In this document: positions 7,264 to 10,760 of the stretch, in pieces
How positions within the stretch are numbered: the stretch's first letter is position 1
Layout of the letters: the number at the start of each line of letters is the position of its first letter
NCBI GenBank assembly: GCA_964496755.1
Contig: CAZCBD010000086.1
Coordinates: 1 to 10,760, forward strand
Reading direction: 5' to 3'
Length of the DNA: 10,760 nucleotides
From: CAZCBD01 sp964496755
Lineage (GTDB): Bacteria; Bacteroidota; Ignavibacteria; Ignavibacteriales; Melioribacteraceae
Notes under the pieces: generated by a model
Database searches by the model: none
Seen by the model: the letters and a program-made list of their open reading frames with translations, nothing else
Told to the model about the DNA's origin: nothing
Position numbers and translations under genes: made by a program

Positions 7264-7333
7264 ACCTTCTCGGGTAAGGTGAAATGAAGTGAGATTTAAT
7301 TTCTATTTCCCACCTATATTTTATTTACCCGTG
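7264..7333 (+). promoter_or_regulatory. Riboswitch expression platform with alternative or pseudoknot pairing
   Basis: A short hairpin ACCTT-CTCGGGT-AAGGT (7264-7280) follows the aptamer. Its loop bases, extended into the 3' arm, CGGGTAA (7271-7277), are also perfectly complementary to TTACCCG (7325-7331), which ends 10 bases before the receptor's ATG. GGTG (7278-7281) can further pair with CACC (7311-7314). The long-range pairing is followed by A's, not T's, so it does not look like an intrinsic terminator. I infer control of ribosome access to the start codon. Which form goes with bound ligand is not decidable here. Confidence 0.5.
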
Positions 7334-7341
7334 AAAAAAAA

Positions 7342-9507
7342 ATGAATAAAATGAAACGAACCATTTTTATATTTTTTTTCACTATAAGTTTATTTGCTCA
7401 GCAAATCAAAGTTTTAGATGCCGATACAAAAGAACCTGTTTCTGATGTCGCAATTACAGATCAATTTGGCGTTGGGCTTGTAACAAATTTAAAAGGAGAG
7501 TTCGATTTACAAAAATTCAAAAGTAAATCTATTCTTAGATTTTCACACCTTTCTTATAAAGAATTAATTTTAAAATTTAATAGAGTTAAAAAATTAAAAT
7601 CAATTTTCTTAGTTGCAAAAGATTTAAAAACAGAAGCTATTAATATTGTTGCTGAAAAATCCTTTTCAAATAAATCCGAGTTTTCTAAAAAAATTAAACT
7701 TACTTCGAATTTGAAAAATACCTATGAAACTGTGGGCGATATATTAAAATCGCAAACTACATTACTAATTAAAGATTACGGCGGTTATACGGGTATGAAA
7801 ACAGCATCGTCGAGAGGAATGAGTAGTGAAAATACCATAGTTTTATTTAACGAAGCAAGAGTTTGCGATATTCGTTCGGGCGTTTTTGATTTTTCGAAAT
7901 TAAGTTCGCTTTCCATTGATAAAATCGAATTTTTGAAAATTTCGGATGCTGAAAATTCTTTTTCCTCTGCCGGAGGCGTGTTGAAAATTTACACTGATAA
8001 TAATTCAAAAGAAAAAAAATTACAATTTAATTTTAAAAAAGCTTCTGCAAATGTAAGTTCAATATCAGCAAGATATAAATCCAATTACAATGCCGTTTCT
8101 TTTGGGATTGAAGCCGAAAGAGCATTGGGCGAAAATAATTATACTTTTGATTTTTTGGGAAATAAATACAAAAGAAAAAATTCGGGATTTAACAAAACCT
8201 TTCTGAGTGCAAATTTTTCCTACAGCAAGCATAATTTTGTGTTTAAATTTTATTCCCATTTTTCACACCTGAATAATGGAATTCCGGGTTATGTGGTTAC
8301 TAATAATATAGTTTCAAGTCGTGCAAAAAATCTAACCGATGCTTATTTGGGTATTGTTAATATTCAATTTCCGCTGTCATCGAATTGTGATTTCCACTCC
8401 ACAATTTCATATCAGAATCAGCTGGGTGTTTTTACTGATCCGGATAGAAATTTGTTTTTAACTTCAAACAGAAGAGAATCCAGATTTAATAATTTTTCTT
8501 TTTCAAATAGGCTTAAAACAAAAGTTTTTGATTTGGATTTTTTGGGAGGTTACGAATACACCTATTCCGATATTTCGGGGATGAATTATATTGAAGTATT
8601 GGATAATCCGCTTAAAAACTACAGATATACCCACAGGTTGTTTTTTTCAATTGCGAAAAATATTAAACAACCGCTCTCAATAATTAAGAATATAAAATTA
8701 CTTACATCATTCAGTTTTGAAAATAGTTTGGAAAGAACGAATATTAATCAGCGGGTAACCGGGAACTCATATTCTCTATCTTCGGTAATAACTCCGAGTT
8801 TTGCAAAAGATCTAAATTTCAAATTTCATTTTTTTAGTAGTTATCGTAACCCGACTTTAAATGAAAGATACTTTTCAAGTTTGTTTTTTTATAATGAATT
8901 GTTGCCTGAAACATATTCCGGATTTGATTTTGGATTCGATTCAAAAATAAATTTATTTGGAGAATTACATTTTTCAGCAGCATATTATTTAATAAAAGGC
9001 ACAAATAAAATTGTTTGGTTGCCATCGCGAATGGGTATTCAAAAGCCGCAGAATTTCGGAAAAGTTCAAACTTCGGGTTTTGAAATTTCGTTCGAGAAAC
9101 TATTATTAAAAAATCATTTAACTATTTCAGTAAATTATAATTATACCAAAGCTTTAAATAAAAATAATTCCGTTCCAAATAGTAAATCATATAACAAATT
9201 ATTGCTTTATTCGCCACTTCACAAATTAAATACAAATGCAAAATTACATATCGGCAATTTTAGTTTTTATGTTTTCGGCTCTTTTGAAAGCGAAAGATTT
9301 TACACGGCCGATAACTCAAAAAGAAACAGATTGAAAGATTTTTTTATTATGGATGTTTCAACATCTTTCAAGTTTAAATTATTTAACTATAAATCAAATA
9401 TCAGCCTGAATATATATAATCTGCTGAATGAAAAATATTTTATAGTTCAATCATACCCAATGCCGTTAATAAATTATTCAATAACATATAATTTGGAGAT
9501 TCAATGA
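7342..9507 (+). CDS. btuB: TonB-dependent outer-membrane receptor for cobalamin (BtuB-like)
   Basis: A 721-residue outer-membrane receptor that should import cobalamin or another corrinoid, energised by TonB-ExbBD. Layout: signal peptide (1-19, cleavage after SLFA); carboxypeptidase-regulatory-like beta domain (about 21-92, IKVLDADTKEPVSDVAITD then the Gly-Glu-Phe of KGEFDL), common in Bacteroidota receptors; a TonB-box-like stretch near EAINIVAEK (98-106); plug (about 125-218, with SSRGMSSENTIVLFNEARV); and a 22-strand-type barrel (about 225-721). The substrate comes from context, namely the cobalamin riboswitch in its leader and the BtuG-like gene behind it, rather than from residues. There is no Shine-Dalgarno; nine A's (7334-7342) run into the ATG, and a second ATG at 7351 (MKRTIFIF) is equally possible. 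The C-terminus (YNLEIQ) lacks the usual final aromatic residue. The stop overlaps the next start by 4 bases. Confidence 0.88.
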   Translation: MNKMKRTIFIFFFTISLFAQQIKVLDADTKEPVSDVAITDQFGVGLVTNLKGEFDLQKFKSKSILRFSHLSYKELILKFNRVKKLKSIFLVAKDLKTEAINIVAEKSFSNKSEFSKKIKLTSNLKNTYETVGDILKSQTTLLIKDYGGYTGMKTASSRGMSSENTIVLFNEARVCDIRSGVFDFSKLSSLSIDKIEFLKISDAENSFSSAGGVLKIYTDNNSKEKKLQFNFKKASANVSSISARYKSNYNAVSFGIEAERALGENNYTFDFLGNKYKRKNSGFNKTFLSANFSYSKHNFVFKFYSHFSHLNNGIPGYVVTNNIVSSRAKNLTDAYLGIVNIQFPLSSNCDFHSTISYQNQLGVFTDPDRNLFLTSNRRESRFNNFSFSNRLKTKVFDLDFLGGYEYTYSDISGMNYIEVLDNPLKNYRYTHRLFFSIAKNIKQPLSIIKNIKLLTSFSFENSLERTNINQRVTGNSYSLSSVITPSFAKDLNFKFHFFSSYRNPTLNERYFSSLFFYNELLPETYSGFDFGFDSKINLFGELHFSAAYYLIKGTNKIVWLPSRMGIQKPQNFGKVQTSGFEISFEKLLLKNHLTISVNYNYTKALNKNNSVPNSKSYNKLLLYSPLHKLNTNAKLHIGNFSFYVFGSFESERFYTADNSKRNRLKDFFIMDVSTSFKFKLFNYKSNISLNIYNLLNEKYFIVQSYPMPLINYSITYNLEIQ

Positions 9508-10568
9508 AAAAGATAATCTTACTATTCGCACTTTTAATTTTTTTATTTACCGCATGTTCGGATGATGACCCCGTAACTCCGCCCAATCCGCAGGCCGAGG
9601 TAACCGGAGTGTATGTTTTAAGTGAAGGGAAATTCCAACAAAACAATGCGTCGTTAGCCTTTTACAACTTGGAAAAAGATACCGTGCTTAATTACGTTTA
9701 TGAAGATGCAAATGGAAAAAAAATGGGCGATAACGCCAATGATATGGATATCTACAAAACCTATGCATATGTAGCGGTTTCTAACTCAAACAAGATTGAA
9801 GTAGTTGATCTTAAAACTTTCAAAAGTGTTGCCACAATTAACATGCAAGGGAAAAAGCCTCGTGGAATTGCAATTACCGATGATGGTAAAGGATTTGTAA
9901 CCAGTGCAACTAAAAATAAAGTTTACACTTTTAACGCCAATACTTTTTCAATTACGGATTCGGTGGAATGCGGTGCGGTTCCGGAATCTATTACTATTAC
10001 CGGCGGAAAGGTTTTTGTTGCAAATTCAGGTTGGGGAGCAGATTCTACTGTTACGGTGATTGATGCAAAAACCAATACTATTTTGAAGACTATAAAGGTA
10101 GGTTATAATCCTGTGGAAATCATTACTGCAGATGGCTTTGTTTATGTTGCGGCTATTGGTGGTTGGGGTGCCGGCCAAAGCAGAAAAGGTTTATATAAAA
10201 TTGACGCAACAAATCTAAATGTTGTTGATTCAATTGCTACTACTACATTTCCAAGTTTTCCGGGAATTATGTGCGTTGCAGAAAACAATTTATTAATAGT
10301 TGGTTCTGCAGGTGCACAAAAAGTTTCTTTGGATAATTTTGTTGCCGGTGATATCTTAATTGCAAATTCAAGTGTGGTTACTAATGGTAGTGCGTGGTCT
10401 GCAATTTATGGAATTGCTTATGATGCAAAAGAGAAAAAAATATATTGTGGCAATCCAAAAGATTTTAATCAAGCCGGTGATATTGCAATTTTCGATTTAT
10501 CAGGCAATTTGGTAAAAAGATTTGATTGCGGAATTAATCCCGGAACAATAAAGGTTGTTAATCCGTAA
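9504..10568 (+). CDS. btuG: BtuG-like surface lipoprotein, YncE-type beta-propeller
   Basis: A 354-residue lipoprotein probably capturing cobalamin at the cell surface and handing it to the BtuB-like receptor. Signal peptide residues 1-17 end in a lipobox LFTAC with Cys18. Ser19-Asp20-Asp21-Asp22 follow, resembling the Bacteroidota lipoprotein surface-export signal, then a Pro-rich spacer. Residues 33-354 form a YncE-like propeller with recurring blades: NKIEVVDLKTFKSVATI (96-112), NKVYTFNANTFSITDSV (138-154), STVTVIDAKTNTILKTI (181-197) and KGLYKIDATNLNVVDSI (228-244), plus links such as KVFVANSG. GVYVLSEGKF (35-44) and MGDNANDMDIY (74-84) resemble, from memory, the start of Bacteroides BtuG (FVLNEG..., LGD..NDIQIY). 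The ATGA overlap with the receptor and GGAG at 9495-9498 imply translational coupling. The family is sure; the B12 role rests on context and remembered similarity. A generic DUF5074/YncE protein is the alternative. Confidence 0.82.
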   Translation: MKKIILLFALLIFLFTACSDDDPVTPPNPQAEVTGVYVLSEGKFQQNNASLAFYNLEKDTVLNYVYEDANGKKMGDNANDMDIYKTYAYVAVSNSNKIEVVDLKTFKSVATINMQGKKPRGIAITDDGKGFVTSATKNKVYTFNANTFSITDSVECGAVPESITITGGKVFVANSGWGADSTVTVIDAKTNTILKTIKVGYNPVEIITADGFVYVAAIGGWGAGQSRKGLYKIDATNLNVVDSIATTTFPSFPGIMCVAENNLLIVGSAGAQKVSLDNFVAGDILIANSSVVTNGSAWSAIYGIAYDAKEKKIYCGNPKDFNQAGDIAIFDLSGNLVKRFDCGINPGTIKVVNP

Positions 10569-10584
10569 ATTTTTAAAAGGGGTA

Positions 10585-10605
10585 GTAATAGGTATTTACT
10601 ATTGC
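10585..10605 (-). terminator. Weak hairpin between convergent genes
   Basis: GTAATAG (10585-10591) pairs with CTATTGC (10599-10605), including one G-U pair, around a 7-base loop. Read on the - strand it follows the stop of the partial - strand frame and is followed by TACCCCTTTT. It could act as a weak terminator for that gene. Confidence 0.35.
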
Positions 10606-10606
10606 C

Positions 10607-10760
10607 TTATCTCTCCACAGGGACTGTTTTTGCAGTCCCTTTTTTTATACATTCCTTGTAAAAATTATTTACATTTTCTCGAGTTGTTTTTAATTGTTTT
10701 TGAATTTCCTCTCGATTAGTTTTTAATAAATTGCAAAAAATATCATTTTCAATTTCCGAA
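10607..10760 (-). CDS. C-terminal end of a possible convergent gene (partial, unknown)
   Basis: An open frame on the - strand enters from the right edge and stops at TAA (10607-10609), giving 50 residues. It is rich in Lys, Glu, Asn and Thr and contains NREEIQKQLKTTRENVNNF and YKECIKKGTAKTVPVER. The pattern looks helical and protein-like. In DNA this AT-rich, 50 codons without a stop is moderately unlikely by chance, and a hairpin lies just behind the stop. Against it, the strong + strand terminator lies inside its last codons (the GTAKTVP part), and no start is in view. I do not recognise the family and assign no function. Confidence 0.4.
   Translation of the reverse strand, partial: SEIENDIFCNLLKTNREEIQKQLKTTRENVNNFYKECIKKGTAKTVPVER
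10619..10646 (+). terminator. Rho-independent terminator of the B12 uptake operon
   Basis: AGGGACTG (10619-10626) pairs perfectly with CAGTCCCT (10633-10640) around a TTTTTG loop, and the T-run extends to 10646. It lies 50 bases after the stop of the BtuG-like gene and is the strongest terminator in the window. Confidence 0.9.

Noticed and set aside
7271..7342. Intrinsic terminator in the riboswitch platform
   Set aside because: The long stem is followed by A's on the + strand, so the U-run needed for termination is missing.
8065..9646. Short - strand frames of about 63-68 codons opposite the receptor and the BtuG-like gene
   Set aside because: All are shadows of the intact + strand genes; none has a start signal or family resemblance.

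Overview
The window is AT-rich, low-GC bacterial DNA that looks like Bacteroidota or a close relative such as the Ignavibacteria/Chlorobi lineage. Three things point there. Two probable promoters have the Bacteroidota form TTG-N20-TAnnTTTG. A TonB-dependent receptor carries an N-terminal carboxypeptidase-regulatory-like domain. A lipoprotein starts its mature part with Cys-Ser-Asp-Asp-Asp, which resembles the surface-export signal of this phylum. The exact lineage cannot be fixed without a search. All complete genes lie on the + strand.

Positions 71-4422 hold the two subunits of adenosylcobalamin-dependent methylmalonyl-CoA mutase. MutA is the non-catalytic small subunit, with a degenerate B12 domain. 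MutB is the catalytic subunit, with an intact B12 ligand motif and active-site residues. They form a tight operon closed by a hairpin with a T-run at 4445-4493. No meaB chaperone gene follows. A gene-poor stretch of about 330 bases comes next, ending in a promoter.

Positions 4757-7035 hold a 55-residue membrane peptide with a Cys cluster (FeoB-associated type), which overlaps an OprB-type carbohydrate-selective porin by 13 bases. An EamA/DMT-family inner-membrane transporter that starts at TTG follows. No feoB is present.

Positions 7049-10646 form a vitamin B12 uptake operon: promoter, cobalamin riboswitch, an expression platform with competing or pseudoknotted pairing just before the start codon, a BtuB-like TonB-dependent receptor, and a translationally coupled (ATGA overlap) beta-propeller lipoprotein. 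The lipoprotein resembles BtuG, the surface B12-capture protein of Bacteroides. A strong terminator closes the unit. The last 150 bases contain an open frame on the - strand that runs off the edge and is probably the 3' end of a convergent gene.

The theme is cobalamin. The first operon consumes adenosylcobalamin (succinyl-CoA/methylmalonyl-CoA interconversion, propionate metabolism) and the last one imports corrinoids under feedback control. The riboswitch-BtuB-BtuG module is the most interesting part. I saw no mobile element, CRISPR array, tRNA or rRNA, and no convincing wholly new system.
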